Shown one piece after another: positions 54,076 through 63,720 of a DNA stretch of 64,000 nucleotides. The stretch is from NCBI RefSeq assembly GCF_040939785.1, contig NZ_CP162553.1:7397001-7461000 (forward strand), in the 5' to 3' direction. Position numbers and translations under genes: made by a program. Source of the stretch: Bradyrhizobium lupini. Lineage in GTDB: Bacteria > Pseudomonadota > Alphaproteobacteria > Rhizobiales > Xanthobacteraceae. The notes under the pieces were generated by a model. That model did no database searches. It had not been told where the DNA came from and saw nothing but the letters and a program-made list of their open reading frames with translations. The first letter of the stretch is position 1. Every line of letters begins with the position of its first letter.

Positions 54076-55326
54076 CTAAGCCTTCTCCTCCCAGATCATG
54101 GCGAGATGGACGATCGTCTGCACCGCCTTCTCCATGTCCTGCCGGCTGACCCATTCGAGCCGGGAGTGAAATGCGTGCTCGCCGGCGAAGATGTTGGGGC
54201 AGGGCAGTCCCATGAAGGACAGGCGGGAGCCGTCGGTGCCGCCGCGGATCGCGGTGCGCATCGGGCGCAGGCCGGCGCGGCGGATCGCTTCGATGGCGTA
54301 TTCAAGAATGTGCGGGTGGCGATCGATAACCTGCTTCATGTTGCGGTACTGCTCCCGCACCTCGAATGTGTAAGTCGAGCGCGGAAAATCCTTCATCACG
54401 TCCTTGACGATGTTCTCGAGCAGGATCTCCTTCTCCTTCAGCCCTTCCTCGGTGAAGTCGCGCACAATGAAGGAGAGCGTAGCCTGCTCCAGCGCACCCT
54501 CGATCCCGATCGGATGCAGAAAACCCTGCTTGCCTGATGTCGTCTCGGGCGAGCAGCCTTCCCGGGGCAGACGCTCGACGATGGCGGCGGCGATCTTGAT
54601 GGCGTGCTCCATCTTGCCCTTGGCATAGCCGGGATGGGCGCTGACGCCGTTGATGGTGATGGTGGCGCCGTCCGCCGAGAAGGTCTCGTCCTCGACGCTA
54701 CCCGCGCTCTCGCCGTCCATGGTGTAGCCGAAATCAGCGCCGAGCTTCTTGATGTCGACATTGTCGACGCCGCGGCCGATCTCCTCGTCCGGCGTGAACA
54801 GGATCTTGATGGTGCCGTGCTTCACTTGCGGGTTGTTGATGAAGAAATGCGCGGCATCCATGATCTCAGCCACGCCGGCCTTGTTGTCGGCACCGAGCAG
54901 CGTGGTGCCGTCGGTGGTGATGATGTCGTTGCCGATCTGGTTCTTCAGCGCCGGATGCTCGGCGAAGCGGATCACCTGGCTGGTATCGCCCGGCAGCGTG
55001 ATGTCGCCGCCGCGATAGTTCTTCACCATCTGCGGCTTGACGTCGTTGCCGGTGACGTCGGGCGAAGTGTCCATGTGCGAGCAGAAGCAGATCACGGGCA
55101 CCTTCTTGGTCGTGTTCGCCGGGATCGTTCCATAGACGTAGCCGTAATCATCGAGATGAGCGTCCTCGACGCCCATCTCCCTGAGCTCGGCGGCGAGCAC
55201 ACGGCCGAGATCTTTCTGTTTCTCGGTCGATGGCGAGGCCGGGGATTCCGGATCGGATTGGGTGTCGATGGTGACGTAGCGCAGGAAGCGCTCGGTCACG
55301 GTATGCGAAAAGGTGAGGGAGGACAT
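54076..55326 (-). CDS. pepT: peptidase T (tripeptide aminopeptidase)
   Basis: 416-residue dinuclear zinc aminopeptidase (M20B) removing N-terminal residues from tripeptides in the cytoplasm. Zinc-site motifs are ICFCSHMDTSPDVTGNDVKP, TLLGADNKAGVAEIM, KILFTPDEEIGRGVDN and GYTMDGESAGSVEDETF. RGGTDGSRLSFMGLPCPNIFAGEHAFHSRLEWVS is the conserved C-terminal part. Full length and intact. It stands alone between two convergent/divergent neighbours. Confidence 0.96.
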   Translation of the reverse strand: MSSLTFSHTVTERFLRYVTIDTQSDPESPASPSTEKQKDLGRVLAAELREMGVEDAHLDDYGYVYGTIPANTTKKVPVICFCSHMDTSPDVTGNDVKPQMVKNYRGGDITLPGDTSQVIRFAEHPALKNQIGNDIITTDGTTLLGADNKAGVAEIMDAAHFFINNPQVKHGTIKILFTPDEEIGRGVDNVDIKKLGADFGYTMDGESAGSVEDETFSADGATITINGVSAHPGYAKGKMEHAIKIAAAIVERLPREGCSPETTSGKQGFLHPIGIEGALEQATLSFIVRDFTEEGLKEKEILLENIVKDVMKDFPRSTYTFEVREQYRNMKQVIDRHPHILEYAIEAIRRAGLRPMRTAIRGGTDGSRLSFMGLPCPNIFAGEHAFHSRLEWVSRQDMEKAVQTIVHLAMIWEEKA

Positions 55327-55428
55327 TTCTGGTCAAACCGCCGGGTCAGGGGAGAGAGGCGGTATACCAGAAAAGCAGGGTGCGGTGAGGCCGGAGGAGG
55401 CTGATCAGGCTTAACGAAACGTGAGTGG

Positions 55429-55743
55429 TCAGATCGCCTCTTTTAGTTCCTTGACGGGGCGGAAGGCGACCTTCTTGGTGGCTTTGATGTGGATCGGCTC
55501 GCCCGTGGCGGGATTGCGGCCGGTGCGGGCGGCGCGCTTGCGGACCTGGAGGATGCCAAGGCCGACGATGCGGACGCGGTCGCCCTTCTTCAGGTGCTTG
55601 GTGATGAGTTCGACCATGTCGGTCAGAACGGCCTCGGCGCGCTTCTTCGACAGGTCCTGGCTCTCCGCAATGTCGGCGGCGAGGTGCTTGAGCGTGATGG
55701 TGGCGGGCGCGGCAGGCTTCTTCGTGGAATCCTTCTTAGCCAT
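55429..55743 (-). CDS. HU-family DNA-binding protein
   Basis: 104 residues. After a Lys/Pro-rich N-terminal extension (MAKKDSTKKPAAPATITLKH), the HU fold is typical: AESQDLSKKRAEAVLTDMVELITKHLKKGDRVRIVGLGILQVRKRAARTGRNPATGEPIHI, which includes the beta-arm segment RNPATGE (intercalating Pro). Short C-term FRPVKELKEAI. It bends DNA as a dimer. The extension is longer than in ordinary HU. The ATG at 55743 follows GAGGAGGCC. Confidence 0.93.
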   Translation of the reverse strand: MAKKDSTKKPAAPATITLKHLAADIAESQDLSKKRAEAVLTDMVELITKHLKKGDRVRIVGLGILQVRKRAARTGRNPATGEPIHIKATKKVAFRPVKELKEAI

Positions 55744-55936
55744 ATCTGGCCTCCTCAATCACAGGGGCCCCGGAAAAGGCGGTAAAGGGTGGGGATCCCT
55801 CCAAGTCCTGCAAGGCCTAGACGATTCGGGCTTCGGCTGACTATGGCGCAAGTTCTCGACGGATGCCGGCGATCGCCGTCACAGCCGCGAAAGGCGTGTA
55901 GAAGTTTGTTCTAAGGCTATGAAGGAATTGCCAAAA

Positions 55937-56013
<77 letters not shown>

Positions 56014-56125
56014 GTGGTTCGCTGACAGCGCGCGGAACGAGGGGGGACTTAAAGGCGGGGCTGGGTGAAGTCAAGGATGTTGCGCTTCACCGGCACATCC
56101 CGGCTAAGCATTGCTCTGGAAAACG

Positions 56126-56148
56126 AAAAAGGCCGCCAGGCGGCGGCC
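56126..56148 (-). terminator. rho-independent terminator
   Basis: 7-bp stem GGCCGCC/GGCGGCC (56131-56137, 56142-56148) with a run of five T on the minus strand. It ends the small exported-protein gene at 56174. Confidence 0.85.
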
Positions 56149-56173
56149 TCTGTCAGCCCCGAGCGGGGCGGTG

Positions 56174-56377
56174 TCAGCGGATCTCCGACGTCCCTGCGCT
56201 CGTCACCACCACCGGCTTCCCGGCCTTGATCACATGGGCGGACTGGGCGGTCTGGCTGTAATCGGCATTGGTGCGGGCTGCGATCCCGAAGCCGGCCACT
56301 GTAATTCCGGCCACCAGCGCCACCACCACGATCTTCAGATGGGTCGCACGATCAGCAGAGTGGATAGAGTGGTTCAT
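56174..56377 (-). CDS. small protein with one membrane/signal helix
   Basis: 67 residues from the ATG at 56377, which has GGGAGG upstream. MNHSIHSADRATHLKIVVVA opens a single hydrophobic segment, then ARTNADYSQTAQSAHVIKAG. Similar small proteins are seen often in Bradyrhizobium genomes; role unknown. The reading before 56377 is not supported by a binding site. Confidence 0.7.
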   Translation of the reverse strand: MNHSIHSADRATHLKIVVVALVAGITVAGFGIAARTNADYSQTAQSAHVIKAGKPVVVTSAGTSEIR

Positions 56378-56518
56378 CTGAGCCTCCCGACGGGCTTTGC
56401 CGCCGTCTATGGCTCGTCTTGTAAAGACCGTCTGTTTCCGGATGGTTTCGCGGGTTCCGCAAAATGGTTTCATTAATGCGCCCGGTTGGTTTCGCCGGGC
56501 TTGCGGCCTGTACCGGCG

Positions 56519-57826
56519 TCAGGCGGCCGCCCGGCCGATATCGTCCCGGATCGAGCGCGCCGCCCAGACGAACAGGAGTGCCCCCAGCGTGGTCGTGACC
56601 GCCGCCGAGAGCAGGGAATAGCGCACCGCGTCGGCGCCGTAAGCGCCCTTCAGGGCATCGTTGACCACGCCCACGGCGAGCGGGCCGAGGCCCTGGCCGA
56701 AGCAGGTGGCAGTGAGCGCGATCAGGGCGGAGGCCAGCGCCCGCATGCTCGGCTTGGCGACCGTCTGCGCGATCGCGAAGATCGGTCCGAGATGGAAGCC
56801 GACCAGGAACGAGGTCAGCGCCAGCGTGGCCACCATCAGCGCAAAGTCCTGCGTCAGCATGCACAGCGCGAACACCGGGCCGGCAAGGCCCGAGGTGATG
56901 GCGGGCGCCCACAGCTTCCAGCGGTCGTCGCGGCGGCTGATCTGCGCCACCACGAAGCCGCCGAGCAGGGTGCCGGCCATGCCGGCGAGACCCTTGAAGG
57001 TGCCGGCATAGGTGCCGATCTCCGCGCTCGACAGATGGTGCACACGCGCCAGGAACGGCGGGATCCACGCCGCGGTCGCATAGTTCGTGTAAGTGGTGAG
57101 ACAGAAGCCGATCAGCACGATGATGAAGCTTCGCTGCGAGGCCAGGAAGCGCAGCGTCGGCCGGAGCGGCTCGGGCACGAAATTCTCCTGCATGGCGCCG
57201 CGCTTCGGCTCGGAGATCGTCAGCCACAGGACAACAGCAAGCAGGATGCCGGGCAGGCCCGCAACGTAGAACGCCATCCGCCAGCCATAGTGCTGGTTGA
57301 CGTACCCGCCCACGAAATAGCCGAGGAATACGCCGAGATAGGTGCCGACGGCGTAGATGCCGAGCGCGCGCGGACGCTCGTTCTTGGCGAAGAGGTCGGC
57401 CACGATCGATTGCGAGGCGGGCGAGCCTGCGGATTCGCCGATGCCGACGCCGATCCTCGCCAGCGCCAACGAGGTGACGCTCGAAGCGGCGCCGCACAAC
57501 GCCGTCATCGCGCTCCAGAACGCGAAGGCGGCGGCGACGATGTTGCGCCGGTTGAGCCGGTCGGCGACGCGCGCGATGGGGATGCCGAGCAGGGAGTAGA
57601 ACAGCGCGAAGCCGAAGCCCGCGAGCAGGCCCATCATGGTATCGCTGAGCTGAAACTCCTTCTTGATCGGCTCGATCAGCACGTTGAAGATCGTGCGGTC
57701 GAGGAAGTTCAGCGCGTAGATGATCGTAAGCAGGCCTAGCACGTAATAGCGCCGCGCCGAGGGTTTTGCCGTCGCGGCCGTTTGCACCGACATTTGTGAC
57801 GTCACATCGACCATCGCTTCCCCCAA
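56519..57826 (-). CDS. MFS transporter (spinster/ACS-like)
   Basis: 435-residue major facilitator with 12 membrane helices. Family motifs: NFLDRTIFNVLIEPIKKEFQLSD in helix 1, GIPIARVADRLNRRNIVAAAF (loop 2-3 motif A, GxxxDRxxRR), LARIGVGIGESAGSPASQSIVADLF (helix 4). Such transporters carry organic anions, sugars or aromatic acids. It lies 48 bases downstream of the Rieske oxygenase gene on the same strand, so it probably imports or exports that enzyme's substrate. Confidence 0.9.
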   Translation of the reverse strand: MGEAMVDVTSQMSVQTAATAKPSARRYYVLGLLTIIYALNFLDRTIFNVLIEPIKKEFQLSDTMMGLLAGFGFALFYSLLGIPIARVADRLNRRNIVAAAFAFWSAMTALCGAASSVTSLALARIGVGIGESAGSPASQSIVADLFAKNERPRALGIYAVGTYLGVFLGYFVGGYVNQHYGWRMAFYVAGLPGILLAVVLWLTISEPKRGAMQENFVPEPLRPTLRFLASQRSFIIVLIGFCLTTYTNYATAAWIPPFLARVHHLSSAEIGTYAGTFKGLAGMAGTLLGGFVVAQISRRDDRWKLWAPAITSGLAGPVFALCMLTQDFALMVATLALTSFLVGFHLGPIFAIAQTVAKPSMRALASALIALTATCFGQGLGPLAVGVVNDALKGAYGADAVRYSLLSAAVTTTLGALLFVWAARSIRDDIGRAAA

Positions 57827-57874
57827 TTAGTCTTTGTTATCGTTGTCGGTCCAGCCCTGATTGGGGCTGGCAGG

Positions 57875-59065
57875 TCAGCCTTCGCGGATGTAATTCCCCG
57901 CTTCGAATTCGACGGGAGGCGCGCTTGCATCGAACGAGATTCCGATCGGATCGCGGCCTGCTTCCATCGCCTCGAGCTGGTCGCTCAGCATGCGTCGGAT
58001 CATGAGGATGCCGCGGTCGCTCTGGCCGAAATGCTCCTCGGAATGGATGGTCTGCGGTCCTTGGCCGACCTGGGCTTCGTAATCGCCCGGAAATCGCTGA
58101 TGTTCTTCTTCGGTCATGTCCCACCAGAATTTGCCGTTGAATTTCGAGCGCATGCGACCGATGTCGCCGGCGTTCTTGACGCGGCCGGCGACGTAGATGC
58201 GGAACGAGGTGTCGTCGATCGGCAGCGTCCAGCCGATCGACTCGACGCGGGCGAATTGCGCCACGCGCGGGTTTGGCACAACGCGCAAGGTGGGGAGCGC
58301 CGCCTCGGTGACGCGGTAAAACACCTTGCCGTCATCCTGCTTGCGGATCGAGCGCACGGCGATCCCGCGCGGCGTCTTGTCGAACGTCACCTCCGGCATC
58401 GATGCCATCATGTTGGTGAATTGCGGACCCGAGAACGAGCCGTGCAGCACCGGCACGTGGTAGGGATCGACCACGTTCTCGAAATGCTGGAGCCAGTTGC
58501 AGGGGATGATCGCGGGACCACCGCCGCCGATCGAGGAATCGTCGGCGTCGACGAACTCGCCGTCGTCCATGGTCTCCAGGCACTCATAGGCCGGCAGCAC
58601 CGGGCGTTTCTCGGCGGGGCCCAGATAGGCGAAGATGAGCCCGTAGCGCTCCTCGACCGGATACCAGGGCTGGCGCACCTTGTCCTTGAACTGGCCGCCA
58701 TCGGGCTCGCAGGGCTGCTCCAGGCAATTGCCCTCGGTGTCGAACTTCCAGCCGTGATAACAGCAGCGGATGCCGTCCTCCTCGACCTTGCCATAATAGA
58801 GCGTGGTGCCGCGGTGGCAGCAGCGGGCGTGCAGCAGGCCGGCGCGGCCGTGCTTGTCGCGGAACAGCACCAGATCCTCGCCGAGCGCGCGGACCTTCTT
58901 CGGAGTGTCGGTTGCGTCTCTGATGAGCCCGACCGGATGCCAGTAGCGGCGGAGCAGTTCGCCCATCGGCGTGCCGCGCATGACCGAGGTGAGCTCGGTG
59001 CGGGTGTGCGCCGGCTTCATCGCATAGGCCGTTCCGAGATCGCGATCCCGCTGCGTGATGGTCAT
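57875..59065 (-). CDS. Rieske non-heme iron oxygenase, large subunit
   Basis: 396 residues. Rieske 2Fe-2S ligands: CCHRGT (C82, H84) and CCYHGW (C101, H104). The mononuclear iron region has NWLQHFENVVDPYHVPVLHG with the D200-H203-H208 pattern. The layout is that of phthalate/vanillate-type single-component terminal oxygenases, which need a reductase partner not seen nearby. It probably hydroxylates or demethylates an aromatic substrate. MarR gene is divergent upstream, with a palindrome at 59138-59148; the MFS gene follows. Confidence 0.9.
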   Translation of the reverse strand: MTITQRDRDLGTAYAMKPAHTRTELTSVMRGTPMGELLRRYWHPVGLIRDATDTPKKVRALGEDLVLFRDKHGRAGLLHARCCHRGTTLYYGKVEEDGIRCCYHGWKFDTEGNCLEQPCEPDGGQFKDKVRQPWYPVEERYGLIFAYLGPAEKRPVLPAYECLETMDDGEFVDADDSSIGGGGPAIIPCNWLQHFENVVDPYHVPVLHGSFSGPQFTNMMASMPEVTFDKTPRGIAVRSIRKQDDGKVFYRVTEAALPTLRVVPNPRVAQFARVESIGWTLPIDDTSFRIYVAGRVKNAGDIGRMRSKFNGKFWWDMTEEEHQRFPGDYEAQVGQGPQTIHSEEHFGQSDRGILMIRRMLSDQLEAMEAGRDPIGISFDASAPPVEFEAGNYIREG

Positions 59066-59137
59066 GCTGGTCCTCCCGCAATCGGCCGTACCGGCCGGGC
59101 TTTTTTGATGCCTTGTACCAAGTGAAGATTAGATCGA

Positions 59138-59148
59138 TGACAATGTCA
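59138..59148. promoter_or_regulatory. possible MarR operator (TGACAATGTCA)
   Basis: Perfect 11-bp palindrome TGACA-A-TGTCA in the gap between the divergent oxygenase and MarR genes, 73 bases from the oxygenase start and 98 from the MarR start. It extends imperfectly on both sides. Confidence 0.4.
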
Positions 59149-59245
59149 ACGATTTCCAAATGCCTCTTAATCGCATTCGGATCAGGCTGGGGAGGTCGCG
59201 CTACCAAGACTTGGCACGCCGCGGCTTTCTTGGCAGAGGTGGACC

Positions 59246-59761
59246 ATGAGCCAGACATCAGGCAGGGACGGGCGCACATCGTCCGATGCGGACGAAAGTC
59301 AGTCGCTGGCGCCGATCACCGTCATGCTGTCGTCGCGGCTGATGGTGCTGGCCAATTTGCTCAAGCGCGGCGCCATCCTGCGCTACAAGCGTCTCGCCGG
59401 ATTGTCATCGGTCGAGTTCGGCCTGGTCGCCTCGCTTGGCCGGCGGCCGCCGATGAGCGTGGCGCGGCTCGCGGAAGCCGTCGGCCAGGACAAGGGGCAG
59501 ATCAGCCGCGCGCTTGCGGAACTCGTGTCGCGCAAGCTGATCGCGAAATCGGCGAACCCGAAGGATAGCCGCGAGGTGCTGGTCTCGCTGACCGCAACGG
59601 GCCTCGCGGCGCACGATGCGATCGTCGCCGGTGCGCAGGAGCGCAATCGGCGTTTGCGCGAACATCTGAGCGAAGCCGAGTTCGAGACGCTGCTGCAGCA
59701 GGTCGATCAATTGACGGCAATCGCCGCCGAGATGCTTGAGAGCGAGAAGATTTCGCGCTGA
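59246..59761 (+). CDS. MarR-family transcriptional regulator
   Basis: 171 residues: MSQTSGRDGRTSSDADES is a polar leader, then dimer helices, wHTH PPMSVARLAEAVGQDKGQISRALAELVSRKLIAKSANPKDSREVLVSLTATG, and a long C-terminal helix. Probably controls the divergent Rieske oxygenase/MFS operon (position inference). The ATG at 59246 comes after GGCAGAGGTGGACC. Confidence 0.85.
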   Translation: MSQTSGRDGRTSSDADESQSLAPITVMLSSRLMVLANLLKRGAILRYKRLAGLSSVEFGLVASLGRRPPMSVARLAEAVGQDKGQISRALAELVSRKLIAKSANPKDSREVLVSLTATGLAAHDAIVAGAQERNRRLREHLSEAEFETLLQQVDQLTAIAAEMLESEKISR

Positions 59762-59933
59762 CGTTTCGGCAATCCGGGAACATGTTGGATCGCTTCCAAG
59801 ACCGTTTTTAAGACTCCTTCTAAGAGGCTTTCAATTAGGGAATTCGCGCGCGCTGCCCTAAGCGTCACCGCAAGCGCATGCCGTCATGGGCCGACAGCAT
59901 GTGCCATCAGAACACGCAGTTTTGGGGTTGCGC

Positions 59934-62196
59934 GTGAACAGTCTTGGAATGCTGCGGTCGGCCATGTTGGCGACCGCATCCGCTTGGGTTTTGCTGCCGC
60001 AGGCATCGCTTGCACAATCTCCTGCGCAGATTGGCGCGCAGAACATTCCGTCGGTGACCGTCACCGCGCCGGAAGCGCGCCGACGAGCCATCTCCGTGCA
60101 GCGCCGTGCGCCGCGATCGTCCCAGCAGACCGCCAACCGAAACAGGCCGCAGCCGCCGCGCAATGTCGGTTTCGTCGAGACCCCGCTCGGCCCGGTGCAC
60201 GGCTACGTCGCCGGCCGCAGCTCGTCCGGCACCAAGACCAACACGCCGATCATGGAGACGCCGCAGGCGGTGTCGGTGATCGGCGCGGAGCAGATCTGCG
60301 ACCAGAAGGCGAACAAGCTCGACGAGGTCCTGCGCTATACTGGTGGAGTTCGCGCCGGGACCTTCGGCGCGGACACGCGCAACGACTGGTGGCTGATCCG
60401 CGGCTTTAAGTCCGACGACGTCGGACTGTTTCTCGACGGCATGCAGCTGTTCTACACCTCCTATGCGAGCTGGAAGCTCCAGACGCCCAACATGGAGCGC
60501 GTCGAGGTGCTGCGCGGTCCATCGGCCGTGCTCTATGGCGGATCGAGCCCGAGCGGCATCGTCAACGTCATCAGCAAGATGCCGCCGGCGGAGCCCGTCC
60601 GTTTCATCGAGACCGGCGTCAACAATTTCGGCAACGCCTATGTCGGCTTCGATGTTGCCGGTCCGGTCGCAACGAGCCACGAACGGCAAGCTGTTCTACC
60701 GCGTCGTCGGTCAGGTCCAGAACGGCCCCACGCAGGTCAATTTCACGCCGGACAACAACTACTTCATCGCGCCGTCGGTGACCTGGAAGCCGGACGCCGA
60801 CACGAGGTTCACGGTACTGGCTTCAGCTTCCCGGCAGGAAACCCGTGGCATCAACTTCCTGCCCTATGAGGGCACGGTGACCAACGCTCGGTTCGGCAAG
60901 ATCCCGACCAGCTTTTTCGCTGGCGATCCCAGCGTCGACAAGTTCACGCGCGAGCAGGAGATGCTTGGCTATCAGTTCGAGCGCAATCTCACCGACGATT
61001 TGACGTTCCGGCAGAATGCGCGCTTTGCCCATGTCGATGTGACCTATCGCGGCTATGTCGGCAATAATTGGGCTGACATCAACACGGCCAGTCTCGGTCG
61101 CTATAATTGGTATGCGAAGAACACCGCCAACCAGGCCAATCTCGACAATCAGCTGGAGTACCGCTTCAACACCGGCGCGGTGCGGCATACGATGCTGTTC
61201 GGGGTCGATTTGAAGGGCTACCAGATCGACGATTATCAGGCTTTCAACTTCGGCACCGTCCCTTCGATCAACGTCTTCAATCCCGCCTACGGGTTTGACA
61301 TTCCGTTGACGGGCGCACCGTTCCGCAACTTCCAGATCACGCAGAAGCAGGCCGGCACCTATCTTCAGGACCAGATGAAGCTCGGCAACTTCACGCTGGT
61401 GCTGAGCGGCCGCAACGATTGGGTCGAGACGACGCAGGCTGCCCGTGATACCGGCGCCACGCTTGCCAGCCGCGACGACAGCAGGTTCAGCGGGCGCGCC
61501 GGGCTGATCTACAATTTCGACAACGGCATCGCGCCCTATGTGTCCTACGCCACGAGCTACAATCCGATCATCGGCCTCAACGCGCAAAACCAGCTGTTCC
61601 TGCCGGAGACCGGCCAGCAGACGGAAATCGGCGTGAAGGTCGCGCCGCGGGGATTTGACGGCTACTTCACCGCTTCGGTGTTCGACTTGAAACGTCAGCA
61701 TGTGGCAACGACCGATCCTGTCGTCACGACCTTGCAGAACCAGACCGGCGAGGTGACCTCGCGCGGCATCGAGCTCGAAGCGGTGGCGAACGCCACGCGT
61801 GAGCTGAAGCTGATCGGCTCGTTCACGGCCTACCATTTGTTCAACAGCAGGGATCTGGACCCGTCTTTGGTCGGCAAGACCCCGACCAACACGCCTGAGC
61901 TCCTGGTGTCCGGCTGGGCGGACTACACCTTCAAGGACGGGCCACTCGCGGGGTTCGGCTTCGGCGGCGGTCTCCGCTATATCGGTTCGTCGTGGGCGGA
62001 TACCGCCAATACCCTCGAGGTTCCCGCGGTCGTGCTCGGCGATCTCGCGTTCCACTATGAATGGCAGAACTGGCGCACCGCGCTGAACGTGATCAACCTG
62101 ACCGACAAGATCTACGTCGCGAGCTGCGCGGCGGCGTCATCCTGCTTCTACGGCGACCGCCGGCGCGTCACCGCCAGCGTCTCCTACAAATGGTGA
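59934..62196 (+). pseudogene. TonB-dependent siderophore receptor (FhuA type), frameshifted
   Basis: Outer-membrane receptor for ferric siderophores, about 750 residues in two frames. The first frame (start GTG 59934, signal MLRSAMLATASAWVLLPQASLAQ) has the plug domain with TPQAVSVIGAEQI, GVRAGTFGADTRNDWWLIRGF and VLRGPSAVLYGGSSPSGIVNVISK. A break near 60680-60690 shifts it; the second frame continues with NGKLFYRVVGQVQNG and the beta-barrel, ending TASVSYKW with the terminal aromatic. Removing one base at about 60682 would join them in TSHNGKLF. The ATG at 59886 is an alternative start. No iron-box can be called reliably. Confidence 0.88.
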
Positions 62197-62765
62197 GGCA
62201 AATGACGAGAACAGGCGAGGGAAGGCCATCGTGAGAGCCTGACCGGCCCGTCGCCGGCTTCCACCACGAGATCGATGAGCTCGCGGGTCATGCCCCCCGG
62301 CCCGAAGCTCATGCGAGCGCGGCGCGCGACGACCCAGCCACGTCGCCGCCGCGCTCGCCACCCATTTTCCGCTGGGGCGAAGTGGGCCTCCTGCCCGACA
62401 CATTCGCCAGACGAGCCCAGGTCCGATCGTGATGCATGGCTCCCGGGTCGCTCGCCCGATAATGGGCGCGCTTGCCTCGTTATAATCTGGACTTTGCAGC
62501 GTCGCGGCCTAGATAAGGTGAGCCTTCCCAACCACGGACGTCACGGCCCAGCGCGTGTGGACTGATCGGGGCGCCCTTGCTGGGGCTGTCGATCTGCTCC
62601 ATACCAGCCGCGGGGTGATTCCGGGATTTCCACCGTTCTGAGGGCGACAAAGGGCCTAAAAAGAGCGTGTCTTGCGCCCATTGGTGCACTGCGCTAAGGC
62701 TCAGAACAATTCCAAACTGGACGAATCCGTGGCTGTCCCGAGGCTGCGGGAAAAAGGGCTCGTCA
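62197..62765. other. intergenic region before nuo, no supported gene
   Basis: 569 bases. Minus-strand frames around 62184-62531 have an Arg-rich composition but no good start and no recognisable motif; at best a decayed remnant. The nuo promoter should lie near 62600-62750; I could not define it. The nuoA ATG has GGGAAAAAGGG upstream. Confidence 0.5.
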
Positions 62766-63131
62766 ATGAGCGGCATTCTGCAGAACTATCTTCCACTCGT
62801 CGTCTTCATAGGGGTAGCGGGCCTCATTGGCCTGGTGCTGCTGATCGCGCCGTTCATCGTGGCGTTCCAGCAGCCGGACCCGGAAAAGCTGTCGGCGTAT
62901 GAGTGCGGTTTCAACGCCTTCGACGACGCCCGCATGAAGTTCGACGTCCGCTTCTATCTCGTCGCCATCCTCTTCATCATCTTCGACCTCGAGGTGGCGT
63001 TCCTGTTTCCCTGGGCGGTGGCGTTCGGCAAGCTCGGCGCGACCGGCTTCTGGTCCATGGTGGTGTTCCTCGCCGTGCTGACGGTCGGGTTCGCCTATGA
63101 ATGGAAGAAAGGCGCACTGGAATGGGATTGA
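62766..63131 (+). CDS. nuoA: NADH-quinone oxidoreductase subunit A
   Basis: 121 residues, three membrane helices. Conserved loop [43 protein letters not shown] including the Cys. It is part of the proton-pumping membrane arm of complex I. The start at ATG 62766 gives the usual [20 protein letters not shown]. It overlaps nuoB by ten bases, so coupled translation is likely. Confidence 0.97.
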   Translation: MSGILQNYLPLVVFIGVAGLIGLVLLIAPFIVAFQQPDPEKLSAYECGFNAFDDARMKFDVRFYLVAILFIIFDLEVAFLFPWAVAFGKLGATGFWSMVVFLAVLTVGFAYEWKKGALEWD

Positions 63132-63709
63132 CCCCTACGTCGTCCGCCGGTCCGGTTCTCGCGCCGGCCCCCAAGGGCATCCTGGACCCGTCGACCGGCA
63201 AGCCGGTCGGGGCCAATGATCCGTTCTTCCTCGAGGTCAATTCGGAACTGTCCGACAAAGGCTTCTTCGTGGCCGCGACCGACGACCTCATCACCTGGGC
63301 GCGCACCGGCTCGCTGATGTGGATGACCTTCGGTCTCGCCTGCTGCGCGGTCGAGATGATGCAGGTCTCGATGCCGCGCTACGACGTCGAGCGCTTCGGC
63401 TTCGCGCCGCGCGCTTCACCGCGTCAGTCGGACGTGATGATCGTCGCGGGGACCCTGACCAACAAGATGGCGCCTGCGTTGCGCAAGGTCTACGACCAGA
63501 TGCCCGAGCCGCGCTACGTCATCTCGATGGGCTCCTGCGCCAACGGCGGCGGCTATTATCACTATTCCTACTCGGTCGTGCGCGGTTGCGACCGCATCGT
63601 GCCGATCGACATCTATGTGCCGGGCTGCCCGCCCACGGCGGAAGCGCTGCTCTACGGCGTGCTGCTGCTGCAGAAGAAGATCCGCCGCACCGGCACAATC
63701 GAACGCTAA
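63122..63709 (+). CDS. nuoB: NADH-quinone oxidoreductase subunit B
   Basis: 195 residues, carrying the N2 4Fe-4S cluster of complex I. Cluster ligands are visible: the tandem Cys in [13 protein letters not shown], the Cys in [14 protein letters not shown] and the Cys in [14 protein letters not shown]. The N-terminal 35 residues are variable. ATG 63122 overlaps the nuoA stop; the in-frame reading from 63101 is not family-like. Confidence 0.97.
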   Translation: MGLTPTSSAGPVLAPAPKGILDPSTGKPVGANDPFFLEVNSELSDKGFFVAATDDLITWARTGSLMWMTFGLACCAVEMMQVSMPRYDVERFGFAPRASPRQSDVMIVAGTLTNKMAPALRKVYDQMPEPRYVISMGSCANGGGYYHYSYSVVRGCDRIVPIDIYVPGCPPTAEALLYGVLLLQKKIRRTGTIER

Positions 63710-63720
63710 GGTTTTACGTC

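Noticed and set aside
62184..62531. Minus-strand frame of 115 codons after the TonB receptor
   Set aside because: No binding site and no recognisable motif; overlaps the end of the receptor gene.
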